From the NCBI GenBank assembly GCA_024761205.1, contig JAMASS010000023.1, forward strand, positions 1-64,000: 64,000 bases of DNA. Direction: 5' to 3'. Of the stretch, positions 45,520 to 56,038 are shown piece after piece (the first letter of the stretch is position 1; every line of letters starts with the position of its first letter). Source of the stretch: Limisphaerales bacterium. GTDB taxonomy: Bacteria; Verrucomicrobiota; Verrucomicrobiia; Limisphaerales; AAA164-E04. The notes beneath the pieces were generated by a model. It made no database searches. It was given only the letters and a program-made list of their open reading frames with translations, and was not told the DNA's origin. A program made the translations under genes and the position numbers.

Positions 45520-46845
45520 ATGACCAAGCTGCACCGATACAAACAACTCATTCTTGGAGCGCTGTTCTCCATTCCGCTCATCGCCTGGGGGCAAGAAGCC
45601 CCAGCAACCATTGATTCGGGTGACACGGCATGGATGTTGACTTCGACCGCTTTGGTCTTGTTCATGACGATTCCTGGATTGGCCCTGTTCTATGGTGGAC
45701 TCGTCCACGCCCGAAACATCCTTTCCGTTCTCGTCCACTGCTTCGTACTGGCGGCGGTTATGACCCTCATTTGGCTGGTCTGTGGTTACTCCCTTTCCTT
45801 TTCCACGGCAGGAATGGCCGCAGGACAAATGGGACTACAGTCATTCATTGGGGGCCTTGACTTAGCATTTTTGCGAGGGGTCGACGCTTCAACAATGGAA
45901 GGAAGCATTCCCAAGACGCTGCATTTTGCCTTCCAAATGACCTTTTTCATCATCACACCCGCGCTAATCGTTGGGGCGTTTCCAGAACGAATCAAATTCT
46001 CCGGAATGCTTTGGTTTATGGCGCTCTGGGGGCTCTTGGTCTACACGCCTATCTGCCACATGGTTTGGTCTGGAGATGGTGCCTTTTTTGGGGACAAAGG
46101 CGTCTTCGATTTTGCCGGCGGCATCGTCGTCCACATCACTGCTGGCGTTGGCGCTCTCGCAGCCTGCATCTACATTGGCCCCCGGAATGGCTATCCCGAC
46201 CGCCAAATGCCACCGCATAGCTTGCCGATGACGGTCACCGGAACCGGTATGCTCTGGGTCGGTTGGTACGGATTCAACGCTGGAAGTGCCGTTGCCGCCA
46301 ATGGTGATGCCGCCATGGCCTTGGTGGTTACTCAGATTTCAGCGTCCACAGCAGCGTTGGTTTGGATGTTTATCGAGTGGTTCAAACATGGGAAACCCAG
46401 CGTTCTGGGATTTGTTACCGGTGCCATCGCCGGTCTGGCAGCGATCACACCTGCTTCGGGCCACGTCGGCCCCGTGGGAGCGCTCATCATCGGCACGGCT
46501 TCGGGCCTGATTTGCTGGTGGGCGTCAACCAGCATCAAAGCCAAATTTGGCTACGATGATTCCCTTGATGTCTTCGGCGTCCACGGCGTGGGCGGCTTCA
46601 TCGGAACCATGCTAGTCGCCATCCTTGCCCATGAAATGTTCGGCGGCAAGGAAGGACAGCTGGCTATCGGCAAGCAACTGGCCATTCAAGGATTCGCGGC
46701 CATCTTTGCAGTCACCTACACGTTGGTCGTCAGCCTAATTATTCTTAAATTGGTGGACATCATCGTAGGACTCCGAGTCACCGAAAGCCAGGAAAGCGAA
46801 GGGTTGGACGTCGCTTCCCACGGTGAAACCGGTTACAATGATTAG
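45520..46845 (+). CDS. amt: Ammonium transporter (Amt/MEP/Rh family)
   Basis: A 441-residue channel. A signal-peptide-like N-terminus (ILGALFSIPLIAWGQE) precedes eleven TM helices. Family landmarks are DTAWMLTSTALVLFMTIPGL, ALFYGGLV, the signature region DFAGGIVVHITAGVGALAAC (first pore His in VVHITAG) and FGVHGVGGFIGTMLVAI (second pore His). It would conduct ammonium into the cell. The usual partner GlnK (PII) gene is not adjacent on either side: downstream are 355 bp with no gene and then rpoD on the other strand. Regulation is not visible. Confidence 0.95.
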   Translation: MTKLHRYKQLILGALFSIPLIAWGQEAPATIDSGDTAWMLTSTALVLFMTIPGLALFYGGLVHARNILSVLVHCFVLAAVMTLIWLVCGYSLSFSTAGMAAGQMGLQSFIGGLDLAFLRGVDASTMEGSIPKTLHFAFQMTFFIITPALIVGAFPERIKFSGMLWFMALWGLLVYTPICHMVWSGDGAFFGDKGVFDFAGGIVVHITAGVGALAACIYIGPRNGYPDRQMPPHSLPMTVTGTGMLWVGWYGFNAGSAVAANGDAAMALVVTQISASTAALVWMFIEWFKHGKPSVLGFVTGAIAGLAAITPASGHVGPVGALIIGTASGLICWWASTSIKAKFGYDDSLDVFGVHGVGGFIGTMLVAILAHEMFGGKEGQLAIGKQLAIQGFAAIFAVTYTLVVSLIILKLVDIIVGLRVTESQESEGLDVASHGETGYND

Positions 46846-47200
46846 GACGCCTTAACACAAGGTGCAGAAAAGAAAAGCGGCGTTACTTTATTTGTTCGAA
46901 GTTCCGATCTCAATAAAGGTGGGGCGAGGCTTTGTCGAACCACTGTCCTCTTAGGCGCAACGCCGGAGGACGGAATCCTCATTCGCAACGTCAACGCTCG
47001 GCAAATTGAACTCCTCTGGTAGTTTAGACCACAAAAAGCGATCGTGGCTCGACGGAATCCCGCTCCACCTCCTCACGGTTAATCGCATTCAGGCCCGGGT
47101 CCGACCGCAAGACGCCCCGTAGCACGCGCTGTTCCAGCACAAAAATGCTGTTGGCAGCCCGCCCCCGGCGGCACGGCAGGAGACGACACTACAGAAACAT
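46846..47200. other. Intergenic region between amt and rpoD (convergent)
   Basis: No gene is supported. The two flanking genes converge here, so terminators are expected; I see GC-rich inverted tendencies but no clear stem followed by a T-run on either strand. Confidence 0.4.
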
Positions 47201-49300
47201 CTACGCCGCACTCTCGGACTCCAAAAATCCCTGCAGTTGACGAATTCGCGTTGGATGACGCAGTTTGCGCAAGCCTTTCGCCTCAATTTGTCGAATGCGC
47301 TCACGAGTCACTTTGAACTGCTTACCCACCTCTTCAAGCGTTCGCGCATAACCGTCATGGAGACCAAATCGAAGTTCCAAAATTTTTCGCTCACGTTCGG
47401 TGAGCGTGGAAAGCACCTCATTGAGCCGCTCCCGCAGCAGCAGGTGGCTGGTCATGTCCGAGGGATTCTCAGCCGACCTATCTTCGATGAAGTCGCCAAA
47501 GTTGGCATCCCCGCTATCCCCAACAGGCGATTCCAGTGAAATCGGTTGCTGCGCCATCTTCAACACAGCACTGACCCGGTCTACGGGAAGAGTCATCTCG
47601 TCCGCAATCTCCTCCGCAGTGGGTTCTCGACCAAATTCCTGCAAGAGCTGCTTTTGGACCCGCATCAGCTTATTGATGATCTCGATCATGTGCACGGGGA
47701 TACGAATCGTCCGCGCCTGATCGGCTACCGAGCGAGTAATGGCCTGGCGAATCCACCAAGTGGCATAGGTGGAGAATTTATAGCCCCGCTGATACTCAAA
47801 TTTCTCAACACCTTTCATCAGCCCAATGTTCCCCTCCTGAATGAGGTCCAAAAAGGAAAGCCCGCGATTGGTGTATTTCTTCGCAATGGAGATCACCAAA
47901 CGAAGGTTCGCCTCCACCATCTCAGTTTTCGCTTGATGCGCTTTCGCCGCGTATTCCTTGAGGCGCTTATACGCCTTGATGTACCGATCATGGGGCATGC
48001 GCACGAAAGCCTCTAGGGCATGGATTTTTTGCCACTCCATTTTGACGAAAGCCTTCTTCTGACTAGACTGACGACCCTTCTGCAGCTCCTCATCAATCCC
48101 CCTGAGGCTCAGATTGATCTTCTCGTAGATATTCTCGGCCATCATGGTCATCTCCTCGATGACCTTTTGCTTGTAACAAAACCGCGGGAATTTGTTCTGC
48201 AGTTTTTTGTCGAGCTTTTGGAACTCCCTCTCAAGTAACTCCGCCTCCGAGCGAGACGATTCCGATGCCGCCTGCCAGTCTGCGTATTTTTGGTCAACCA
48301 ATTGGTCTTGATTGCGAACGTTTTTGACCAGCCTTCTCAGATCCTTGAGATACTTGTCCCGACTCTTGATATTCTTGTCGAGAATCACGCGATCAAAGCG
48401 TTCCTTCGGCGGTTCGGCGATGAGTTTCTCGGCCAAGGCAATGTGTTCCTTTCCGGCAAAGCCTAGACCGTAAATAATCCGGCGCTGCTCGATTTCAGCG
48501 TCTTCAATCAACTTGCAAATTTCCACCTCCTGCTCCCGGGTCAATAAAGGGACTTTGCCCATCTGCTTCATATACATCCGAACGGGATCATCCAAGATAT
48601 CAAGACGGCTAGTGTCCTCCTCTTCTTCCTGGTCATTCTTCTTGATGCGATCCACTTCCGCCTGATCGACGATCTCGACGTTAAGGTCCCGTAATCGAGC
48701 ATAGACCTCTTCCAAATCCTCCGGCGTCGTCACCCCTTCGGGCAAAACCTCATTAATGTCGCCGTAAGTTAAATAAGTTTGTTCCTGGACGAGAGATAGG
48801 AGTTCCTTAACATAGTCCGTCAAATTGATCCCGCTGCGACCCTTGGGCGCCTGGATGGCATCCAACGCGGCCTCGGTGGCGCTTTGTTTTTTCGGGCTCG
48901 CCTTGAACACTGCTTGAACATTCTCGAGGACCTCACGCTTCGCCGCGGCTTCCCCCCTTGAGGAGACCGCAGCTTTTCCTTTTGACGTTCGCTGTTTTTT
49001 AGCGCCCTTCGCGACGACTGGTTTTGGTTTTGTTACCTTGGCCGTTTTCTTTGCCACGCCTCCTTTGCCCTTACCTCGAATAACTTTCTTGGCGGTGATT
49101 TTTTTTGTCGTCGTTTTTTTAACCTTTTTTGCTGATGGCGCTTTCTTAATCACGGGCTTCTTGGCCACAGTCTTTCTCGACAGTGCCTTACTTTTCTTCG
49201 CTGATACCGCTCTGGACTTCCCCTTGGCAGCGGTTTTCGCTTTTTTCGCTGCCTTGGTGGCTCTACTGGCTTTTTTTACAGATTTGGCTCTCGTGACCAT
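47201..49300 (-). CDS. rpoD: Primary sigma factor RpoD (sigma-70) with a histone-like N-terminal extension
   Basis: A 699-residue sigma factor. Regions 1.2-2 start at [20 protein letters not shown] (about 238). Region 2.3/2.4 reads [20 protein letters not shown], followed by [13 protein letters not shown]. Region 3 has [17 protein letters not shown]. Region 4.2 is [20 protein letters not shown] then [11 protein letters not shown]. Ahead of region 1.1 lie about 120 residues composed almost only of Lys, Ala, Thr, Val and Ser ([20 protein letters not shown] and onward), like histone H1 tails. Such an extension is absent from E. coli RpoD and may bind DNA or scaffold RNA polymerase. The ATG at 49300 begins the basic tail. 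It is monocistronic. The family assignment is secure; the tail's role is inference. Confidence 0.96.
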   Translation of the reverse strand: MVTRAKSVKKASRATKAAKKAKTAAKGKSRAVSAKKSKALSRKTVAKKPVIKKAPSAKKVKKTTTKKITAKKVIRGKGKGGVAKKTAKVTKPKPVVAKGAKKQRTSKGKAAVSSRGEAAAKREVLENVQAVFKASPKKQSATEAALDAIQAPKGRSGINLTDYVKELLSLVQEQTYLTYGDINEVLPEGVTTPEDLEEVYARLRDLNVEIVDQAEVDRIKKNDQEEEEDTSRLDILDDPVRMYMKQMGKVPLLTREQEVEICKLIEDAEIEQRRIIYGLGFAGKEHIALAEKLIAEPPKERFDRVILDKNIKSRDKYLKDLRRLVKNVRNQDQLVDQKYADWQAASESSRSEAELLEREFQKLDKKLQNKFPRFCYKQKVIEEMTMMAENIYEKINLSLRGIDEELQKGRQSSQKKAFVKMEWQKIHALEAFVRMPHDRYIKAYKRLKEYAAKAHQAKTEMVEANLRLVISIAKKYTNRGLSFLDLIQEGNIGLMKGVEKFEYQRGYKFSTYATWWIRQAITRSVADQARTIRIPVHMIEIINKLMRVQKQLLQEFGREPTAEEIADEMTLPVDRVSAVLKMAQQPISLESPVGDSGDANFGDFIEDRSAENPSDMTSHLLLRERLNEVLSTLTERERKILELRFGLHDGYARTLEEVGKQFKVTRERIRQIEAKGLRKLRHPTRIRQLQGFLESESAA

Positions 49301-49754
49301 ACTTCGTTATGTGTTTAATCCGTCATTCTCCCTAACCAGAGCACGCCTCCCCCTTACGCGAAGCCTGAACACCGCCACAACGGGCTTAGAAAGCCGATCC
49401 GAGATCAGCTGGTGGTCAAATATAAACCAAAGAAGATTGATGAAACCGTGAGTCCGAGACAATTTCGGCGTAGATGGATCGAAGAGAGCCAGAACATTGG
49501 CTTCCGCTCTTCCTGATCGTCGGAGTTAATCAAATCTCTTTAGTGCATATATTCAATGACTACCTTCCATATTAATTATACTTAACACCTGGCACAATCT
49601 CAAGCAAGCGGAAACTTGTAAGAATTCAAACTGTTAAAAAACACTCCAATTTAGCCCACTAAGTCCTGCGCCATTAGGGTCTCTCCGGGGCTTTTCCTAG
49701 GTGCAAACCAGCGATAGTGGCAACCAAAGATTTTGATTCCTTCTCAATGACTAA
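49301..49754. other. Upstream region of rpoD
   Basis: No gene recognised. It should hold the rpoD promoter on the minus strand, but I could not assign -35/-10 boxes with confidence. The AT-rich stretch near 49540-49600 is the best place to look. A TGGCAC near 49590 has no matching TTGC at the correct distance, so a sigma-54 site is not supported. Confidence 0.35.
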
Positions 49755-50472
49755 ATGCAAGAGTCCTCGGTGACCCTGCAATCCATCCAACGCGCTGCCT
49801 CCCTGCTCGAGTCGTGGCTCATCAAACGCCCGCACTCACCAGCCGTCACCTGGATTCTCAGGCGGGATGTCAAATGTTCTTGAAAGCCGAACACCTACAG
49901 CGGAATGGGGGCGTTTAAGTTTCGGGGCGCTCAAAACGCCGTTGCTTGCCTAGCTTTCACCGGACCAATCCAAAGCCGGCGTGGTGACCCAAAATTACGG
50001 AAATCACGCCCAGGGTCTGGCCCTGGCCGCCCGACTTCAGGGTATTGCCACTCATATTGGTATGCCCCCGCTAATGCCTCCAAAACGAAGATTGCTGCCG
50101 TTCGTGAGTACGGAACGGGAATCCGCTTCTGTGAACCAACGGTCGGAGATCGCAAGCGTCTCTTGGAGGAAGTCCAACGGGATACCGGAGCAACCTATGT
50201 CCTCCCATATGATCATCCAACCGTGATCTCCCACCAAAGGAATGATCGGTTTGGAGCTCGCTCAGCAAATTGACCACCTTAATGCCGTCATTACTCCCAT
50301 CGGCGGCAGCGGTCTCATCTCCGGCATCTATATTGCGGTGAAGGTGCTCCGTACGCCCGATTCCCCAAGAAAAGCCGGTAATGATCGCCGACGGATTGGT
50401 CCCCAGTCTCAAACAACACACCTGGCCCATTATTTAAAGGCACGTGGAACCAATTATTACCGTCACCGATAA
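49755..50472 (+). pseudogene. Decayed threonine dehydratase / serine racemase-like gene
   Basis: From ATG 49755 the frame reads VTLQSIQRAASLLESWLIK and then shifts to HLDSQAGCQMFLKAEHLQRN. The PLP-binding Lys region survives in another frame as MGAFKFRGAQNAVACL (near 49905; the Lys is in FKFRGA, the S/TFKxRGA-type motif of this fold-type II family). Later pieces are TQNYGNHAQGLALAARLQGI, EVQRDTGATYVLPYDHP, GMIGLELAQQIDHLNAVITP and PIGGSGLISGIYIAVK. The GNHAQG phosphate-binding and GGSGLIS loops are readable but lie in different frames. The gene has at least four frameshifts. Parent activity was probably deamination or racemisation of L-serine/threonine. Confidence 0.75.
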
Positions 50473-51011
50473 GTAAATCATACAGTTGATGCGTTTGGTC
50501 TGGGAACGTACGAAGCAACTCACCGAGCCTAATCTCGACTGTAGCCGTTGTCGCTGTCCATCCGATGAATTCAAATTACTCCAAAGAATCCAACAAACAT
50601 GTGGCTGTCGTTCTCTCAGCAACGGCAATGTGGACTTATGCTCCCTTGGCAGCCCGACCACGACTAAGAAAAATAAAGGCCCACATTTTTTGAACGTTTT
50701 CCCGTTTTATTGTCCACATGAGCTTTTACCGATCGGAAACGATCCCTTCCACCAAGGCACAGGGCCCAGTTCACTTTTGGGAAACGTTCGAACTCCGCCG
50801 AGATATTACGCCAATGCACGTTTCATCCCGACCAATCTCCAAATCGTGCTTCATTTGAGTCCGAGTTTCTATTTTTAAACTGCGACTCCAAGGCAAAAAG
50901 TATTAAAAAAACTCGTTGACAAATCTCTCCATTTTTCTTTTTCAATCTTCTCTCAATCCCGCGCTAGCAGCGGAGATGAATGGTATGGAAACGCAATTAC
51001 CATAGCTAGAA
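50473..51011. other. Gap before the Gld-like operon
   Basis: No gene is supported; plus-strand open frames here lack family patterns. The last 100 bp are AT-rich and hold a candidate promoter (see 50916-50945). Confidence 0.4.
50916..50945 (+). promoter_or_regulatory. Candidate sigma-70 promoter of the Gld-like operon
   Basis: TTGACA at 50916-50921, a perfect -35 box, followed after 18 bp by TTCAAT (4 of 6 matches to TATAAT) at 50940-50945. It lies about 70 bp before the ABC ATPase start at 51012 in an AT-rich context. The weak -10 box limits confidence. Confidence 0.4.
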
Positions 51012-51974
51012 ATGATCAAAGTAGAGAATCTCAAAAAAGCTTTTGGCCCCAAGTTTGCCGTTAACGGCGTCTCATTTTCCGTCGAGCGCGGCGAAGTCTT
51101 GGGTTTTCTTGGGCCAAACGGCGCCGGGAAATCAACTACCATGCGCATGATCACCGGCTTCATTCCACCAACCAACGGACGAGTCACAGTCGGCGGATTC
51201 GATATCATCGCCAACCCCATCGAAGCAAAACGCTTAATCGGTTATCTGCCAGAGAATGCACCCGCTTATTCGGACATGACCGTTCACAGCTTTCTAAGTT
51301 TTTCCGCTGAAATCCGAGGGCTCTCCGGCCGAGAGCGAAGCACCGCAATTGAGCGGGTCATTGATCTTTGCTTCCTGGATTCGGTCGTTCAGCAAAGTGT
51401 GGACACACTCTCCAAAGGTTACCGGCACCGCACCTGTTTCGCCCAATCGATTATTCACGATCCGGACATCCTCATCCTTGACGAACCGACGGACGGTCTG
51501 GATCCCAATCAAAAGCACGAGGTCCGAAGCATCATCAAACGCATGGGCGAAAAAAAGGCGATCATTTTCTCAACCCATATTCTGGAAGAAGTGGAAGCTG
51601 TTTGTAGCCGGGCAATCATCGTCGATCGCGGTCAAATCGTCGCGGATGGCACTCCCGATCAACTCAAACTCAAATCACCCAATGCTGGCGCCGTGTTTCT
51701 CAAATTGCGCGGGGCCGAAGCCAGCGCGGCCAAAGAGCGGCTCGCAAAGATCGGTCCGGTGGACAAGGTTCTCGTTTTGGAGGACGGAGACACGATCACC
51801 CTAAAACTCACCGCCAAAGAATCCGGTAATAGCGGAGACCTCGCTGCAAGCGTCGCCGACGCGGTCAATCAAGCCAGATGGCGCATCGAGGAACTCCGCA
51901 CAGAGGAGGGCAAACTTGATGAAGTCTTTAGAAGCATCACCAAACCTGATACCGCAAAAAAGGAGGCAGCATGA
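51012..51974 (+). CDS. ABC ATPase of a Gld-like transport system
   Basis: A 320-residue nucleotide-binding protein of the CcmA/GldA type. Walker A is GPNGAGKSTTM, followed by MITGFIPPTNGRVTVGGFD. The Q-loop segment is IGYLPENAPAYSDMTVHSFL, the signature is TLSKGYRHRTCFAQSII (a variant of LSKGYRQRVGLAQA), Walker B is ILILDEPTDGLD and the H-loop is IIFSTHILEEVEAVCSRA. A C-terminal domain (about 230-315) is typical of these exporters. It overlaps the permease gene by 4 bp (ATGA). It probably energises the permease at 51971 and works with the two large accessory proteins. Homologues are linked with gliding in Bacteroidetes, but that is not evidence of gliding here. Confidence 0.93.
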   Translation: MIKVENLKKAFGPKFAVNGVSFSVERGEVLGFLGPNGAGKSTTMRMITGFIPPTNGRVTVGGFDIIANPIEAKRLIGYLPENAPAYSDMTVHSFLSFSAEIRGLSGRERSTAIERVIDLCFLDSVVQQSVDTLSKGYRHRTCFAQSIIHDPDILILDEPTDGLDPNQKHEVRSIIKRMGEKKAIIFSTHILEEVEAVCSRAIIVDRGQIVADGTPDQLKLKSPNAGAVFLKLRGAEASAAKERLAKIGPVDKVLVLEDGDTITLKLTAKESGNSGDLAASVADAVNQARWRIEELRTEEGKLDEVFRSITKPDTAKKEAA

Positions 51975-52723
51975 GTAGTTTCTCGAATATTATCTGGGCC
52001 ATAGCGAAGCGAGAGCTTTCCGGTTATTTCGCCTCGCCGGTCGCCTATGTTTTCACTGTCATATTCCTGATTTTAATCGGATTCTTTACGTTTAGCAGCA
52101 ATTTGGGAGGCTTCTTTGAACGCGACGAAGCCTCGCTGGCGGCGTTCTTTACCTGGCATCCCTGGATCTATCTATTCCTTGTCCCGGCAGTAGGCATGAG
52201 ACTGTGGTCGGAGGAACGCCGGCAGGGCACCCTGGAGTTGCTCTTCACCATGCCGATCACCACCAGTCAAGCGATCTTCGGGAAGTTCCTGGCATCGTGG
52301 GTGTTCCTAACCTTGGCCCTAGTCCTTACCTTCCCCATCATCCTTACCGTAAGTTACCTGGGAGATCCGGATATGGGCGTGATCATCTGCGGCTACATCG
52401 GCAGCGTTTTGTTGGCCGGCAGCTACCTAGCCGTCAGTTGTATGACTTCTGCAATCACGCGAAACCAAGTGATCAGCTTCATTCTTTCCGTCGTGATCTG
52501 CCTGTTTTTAATCCTGGCGGGATTTCAACCCGTTACCGAGATGCTTATTCAGTGGGCGCCGAGCCGGCTGATAAACGTAGTTTCCTCCTTGAGCGTGATG
52601 ACTCATTTCTTCAGTTTCCAACGCGGAGTGATCGATACCCAAGACCTGGTGTTCTTCCTCTCGCTCATCGGATTCAGCCTGTTCACCACGGGCGTTATTC
52701 TGCGTAGCTTGAGAACCAACTAA
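51971..52723 (+). CDS. ABC-2 permease of the Gld-like system (GldF-type)
   Basis: A 250-residue permease with six TM helices: AYVFTVIFLILIGFFTFSSN, IYLFLVPAVGMRLWSEERRQ, WVFLTLALVLTFPIILTVSY, GYIGSVLLAGSYLAVSCM, VISFILSVVICLFLILAGF and LVFFLSLIGFSLFTTGVIL. The ABC-2 signature WSEERRQGTLELLFTMPI (about 78) is clear. Unlike the double-length permeases at 5635 and 40212-45299 it is a single unit with its ATPase beside it. It starts inside the ATPase stop and is followed after 14 bp by the auxiliary protein. Confidence 0.93.
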   Translation: MSSFSNIIWAIAKRELSGYFASPVAYVFTVIFLILIGFFTFSSNLGGFFERDEASLAAFFTWHPWIYLFLVPAVGMRLWSEERRQGTLELLFTMPITTSQAIFGKFLASWVFLTLALVLTFPIILTVSYLGDPDMGVIICGYIGSVLLAGSYLAVSCMTSAITRNQVISFILSVVICLFLILAGFQPVTEMLIQWAPSRLINVVSSLSVMTHFFSFQRGVIDTQDLVFFLSLIGFSLFTTGVILRSLRTN

Positions 52724-52737
52724 ACAAAAATCCGCTT

Positions 52738-54666
52738 ATGAAAAAGAAACAGTTTGATCTCTTCCTTTTCTCGACCGTCGGCACCGGCATCTGTTTGGTG
52801 ATCGTCATTGGACTGAACGTGATCGCGAGTTTTGTGAAGCATCGCTTCGATCTCACCGCTGAAAAGCTCTTCACGCTTTCGGACGGCACGAGGCAAATCC
52901 TCCAAGAGATCGACACCCCCGTCGATATTCGCTTCTACGCCACCCGGGATGACAAAATCATGCCCCCACAGCTCAAGACCTACGTCCGGCGCGTTGAAGA
53001 TTTGTTGGATGAGTTCCGACAGAACAGCGGCGGCAATATTGAAATCATGAAGTTCGACCCCGAACCAGACTCAGACGCCGAAGATTCCGCCCGACAGGAC
53101 GGAGTTGAGGGCCAAGCGCAGTCGCTCACCGATCGCATTTACCTCGGTCTGGCCGTCAGCATGCTGGAGGAAACCGTCGCCATTCCTTTCCTTGATCCGT
53201 CGAAAGAACGACAACTTGAGTACGAAATCGCCCGCGCCATCTCTCAGGTCGTTACCGCAGAGAAAACGGTCATCGGTGTCATGAGTTCATTGCCCGCCTT
53301 CGGTCAACCCGCAAATCCAATGATGGCGCGTATGGGCCAACCACAGGGTCAAGACCCTTGGGTCGTGATCAATCAACTCAAGCAAGATTTCGAGGTCAAG
53401 GAGGTCGAGATGACCGCTGAAAGCATTGATGACGATATTACCGTCATGATCGTCATTCATCCGAAGGACATCACCGAGGCCACCGAGTATGCCCTCGACC
53501 AATTTGTTCTCCGGGGCGGCAAACTTCTTGGCTTTCTCGACGCCCTGGCGCTCATCGATCAACAGCCCAATCCAAACAACATGATGGGCTCGCCTCCGAG
53601 CACTTCGAACCTCCCCAACCTGTTGAAGGCGTGGGGAATCGAATTCAATTCCAGTAAAGTGGTTGCCGACATGGCTTTCACCAAAGAGGTGTCTTTCCGT
53701 CAAGACACCCCGCCCCAACTCCAGCCCTCCGTGTTGTTTGTCAACGATAACGGCATCAACCGGGATGACATCGTTACCGCCCAAATCGATCAGTTGCTCC
53801 TGCCCTTCGTCGGCAGCTTCAGCGGCACCCCCGAGGAAGGATTGGACCAGACGGTCCTACTCCACACCTCCAAGGAATCCCAACTGGTAGACGGATTCAT
53901 GGCACAACTCTCGGGCCAGCAAATCGCCAAAGAATTCGAAGCTGAGGATAAAGAGTTGCCCATTGCACTCCGTCTCACCGGGAAATTCAAAACCGCCTTC
54001 CCAGACGGTAAGCCGGAGGCGGAAGAGACGGCTGACAGCGAGGACGATATCGACAAGGAAGATGCAGATGAACCGGAAATCGATTCGCTCAAGGAATCCG
54101 AAGAATCCGGCACCGTCATTCTCTTCGCGGACGCGGATTTTCTCTTCGATTCCTTTTCAGTCCGAATTCAGAACTTTCTGGGCACTCGGATGATAAGTCT
54201 CCGCAACGGAAATCTTCCTTTGATTCAGAACATCGTCGAGCAACTAGCCGGTGACAATCGACTCATCCAAGTCCGCAGCCGGGCTTCAATGAATCGACCC
54301 TTCACCACCATTCGGGACATGCAGATCAAAGCGGAAGAGGAATACCGCTCCAAGATCCAAGCACTGGAAGGCACCCTGCAACAAACTCAATCAAAACTAA
54401 ACGAACTCCAACGGCAGCGGACGGACGTCTCCCAAGGCCAACGATTTGTCCTGTCGCCGGAGCAACAAGCAGAACTCAAAAAGTTTAGGAAACAACAAGT
54501 CGATACAAATAAGCAACTCAAGACCATGCGTCGTAATCTTCGCAAAGACATCAACGCACTCGAAACCAAACTTAAATGGGGGAACATCGCCGGGATGCCG
54601 CTCTTTATCACGAGTGTCGGCATCTTAATCGCTACCATCAAACGTAAAAGGACAGCAGCAAGATGA
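52738..54666 (+). CDS. GldG-like ABC transporter auxiliary protein
   Basis: A 642-residue protein with an N-terminal TM helix (TGICLVIVIGLNVIASFVK), a large soluble region and a C-terminal TM helix (GNIAGMPLFITSVGILIATI). The N-terminal part (about 40-300, FTLSDGTRQILQEIDTPVDI and QDPWVVINQLKQDFEVKEVE) is the ABC_transp_aux/DUF4350-like domain. An acidic insert (EETADSEDDIDKEDADEPEI) and a coiled coil (KIQALEGTLQQTQSKLNELQ, about 545-610) follow. It resembles GldG and other auxiliary proteins of this ABC family, which are needed for export but whose mechanism is unclear. It overlaps the next gene by ATGA at 54663. Confidence 0.9.
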   Translation: MKKKQFDLFLFSTVGTGICLVIVIGLNVIASFVKHRFDLTAEKLFTLSDGTRQILQEIDTPVDIRFYATRDDKIMPPQLKTYVRRVEDLLDEFRQNSGGNIEIMKFDPEPDSDAEDSARQDGVEGQAQSLTDRIYLGLAVSMLEETVAIPFLDPSKERQLEYEIARAISQVVTAEKTVIGVMSSLPAFGQPANPMMARMGQPQGQDPWVVINQLKQDFEVKEVEMTAESIDDDITVMIVIHPKDITEATEYALDQFVLRGGKLLGFLDALALIDQQPNPNNMMGSPPSTSNLPNLLKAWGIEFNSSKVVADMAFTKEVSFRQDTPPQLQPSVLFVNDNGINRDDIVTAQIDQLLLPFVGSFSGTPEEGLDQTVLLHTSKESQLVDGFMAQLSGQQIAKEFEAEDKELPIALRLTGKFKTAFPDGKPEAEETADSEDDIDKEDADEPEIDSLKESEESGTVILFADADFLFDSFSVRIQNFLGTRMISLRNGNLPLIQNIVEQLAGDNRLIQVRSRASMNRPFTTIRDMQIKAEEEYRSKIQALEGTLQQTQSKLNELQRQRTDVSQGQRFVLSPEQQAELKKFRKQQVDTNKQLKTMRRNLRKDINALETKLKWGNIAGMPLFITSVGILIATIKRKRTAAR

Positions 54667-55979
54667 ATTCAAACCAGTTCAAAAAACTCATCGCCATACT
54701 CCTCCTTGTAGGTGGGATTGCACTCCTGTTTTTGTCGAGAGATCAAAAGGTATGGCAAGAATCGGAGCGTGCGCTGGGAGGTAAAGTCATTCCTGAGTTT
54801 CCGCTCAATGACGTGAAGTCGATCACTTTGAAAGATGCCGACAACGAAATCACGATTGCCAAGGTGGACGAGATTTGGACCGTTGGCGCTCGCTGGAACT
54901 ATCCGGCGGACTTTTCCAAAGTCGGCGACCTAATCCAAGATGTCTGGGACCTCAAGGTGACCCGCAAGATCAAAGCCGGTCCCAGCCAATATGGCCGACT
55001 TGGCTTGGTCTCGCCCGGAGAAGGCACCAATTCCGGAATCCTTCTGACGTTTGGGACCAAAGACAAGCCGAAAGTTGCCAGCCTGCTGCTCGGTAAGAAA
55101 CCCTCACAGCCTGGCGGTGGCGGCGAATTTCCCAACGGCCGTTATGTTCTGCCTAATGACAACGGAGAAGCCATCGCCCTGGTTTCTGAGACATTTTCCT
55201 CAGTTGATGCGGACGCCAAACATTGGCTCGACAAGGATTTTTTCAAAGTTGAGAAACTCAAATCCGCCGAGGTGACCCACCCGGAGACAGCCGACTCCTG
55301 GTCGATTTCCCGGGATTCTGACACCTCAGACATGACCCTTGCCGGTTTGGACGAGAAAGAGGAGCTGGATTCGACCAAGACTTATAGTCTTAAGAATATT
55401 CTTTCATCACCGAGCTTCAACGACGTCATCGCTCCCTCTGCGTCTGATGAAGAGACAGGAATGGACAAACCCATCGTGGCCACCCTCAAAACCTTCGAAG
55501 ATTTCGACTACACCATCAAAGTTGGCAAAGCGAACAGCGACGACAACTACCCAATCAAGCTGTCTGTCACTGCCACTATTCCGACCGAGCGCGAAGCTCC
55601 GGAAAATGAAAGCGAGGAAGACAAAGAGCGCCTCGACAAAGAGTTCAAGGAAAAGAACGACAAACTGAAAGAGAAACTCGAAACCGAGCAAGCGTATCAG
55701 AAATGGACCTACCTCGTTTCCAAGTGGACAGTCGACACACTTCTGAACAAACGCTCCGATCTCGTCAAAGAGAAGGAAAAAGAAACCGAAGACACGGCCG
55801 ACGCTACCGGCGAAATCGGACCACCCACACCCGTCATTCCCAGCACCGGCGAGAACCCGGAAATAACACCGGAATCAGAGACAACGACAGAGTCCGAGGA
55901 CGCTTCCGAAGAAGTCGCTGAGGACGTGGAAGCCGTTATTGATGCCGTCATAAACCCAGTCCCTGCGCCAAACAAATAA
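54663..55979 (+). CDS. DUF4340 protein of the Gld-like ABC system
   Basis: A 438-residue protein with an N-terminal TM helix (LIAILLLVGGIALLFLSRD) and two or more DUF4340 repeats (FPLNDVKSITLKDADNEITI and EIWTVGARWNYPADFSKVGD near the start, then KVEKLKSAEVTHPETADSW near 200). DUF4340 proteins accompany Gld-type ABC transporters in Planctomycetes and Verrucomicrobia. The C-terminal 100 residues are acidic and rich in Glu/Thr/Pro, probably a flexible periplasmic tail. It is the last gene of the operon and is followed by a strong terminator. Function unknown. Confidence 0.88.
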   Translation: MNSNQFKKLIAILLLVGGIALLFLSRDQKVWQESERALGGKVIPEFPLNDVKSITLKDADNEITIAKVDEIWTVGARWNYPADFSKVGDLIQDVWDLKVTRKIKAGPSQYGRLGLVSPGEGTNSGILLTFGTKDKPKVASLLLGKKPSQPGGGGEFPNGRYVLPNDNGEAIALVSETFSSVDADAKHWLDKDFFKVEKLKSAEVTHPETADSWSISRDSDTSDMTLAGLDEKEELDSTKTYSLKNILSSPSFNDVIAPSASDEETGMDKPIVATLKTFEDFDYTIKVGKANSDDNYPIKLSVTATIPTEREAPENESEEDKERLDKEFKEKNDKLKEKLETEQAYQKWTYLVSKWTVDTLLNKRSDLVKEKEKETEDTADATGEIGPPTPVIPSTGENPEITPESETTTESEDASEEVAEDVEAVIDAVINPVPAPNK

Positions 55980-56038
55980 GGAATATTGACACGGTTGCAG
56001 AGGTGAACTAGCTTCTTGCCGTAAATGCAAAGCGTCCG

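Noticed and set aside
46846..47200. A glnK (PII) gene expected after amt
   Set aside because: No frame with PII motifs is present in the 355-bp gap or within the next genes.
49585..49615. Sigma-54 promoter (TGGCAC) upstream of the rpoD region
   Set aside because: There is no TTGC element at the required distance and spacing, so the -24/-12 pair is incomplete.
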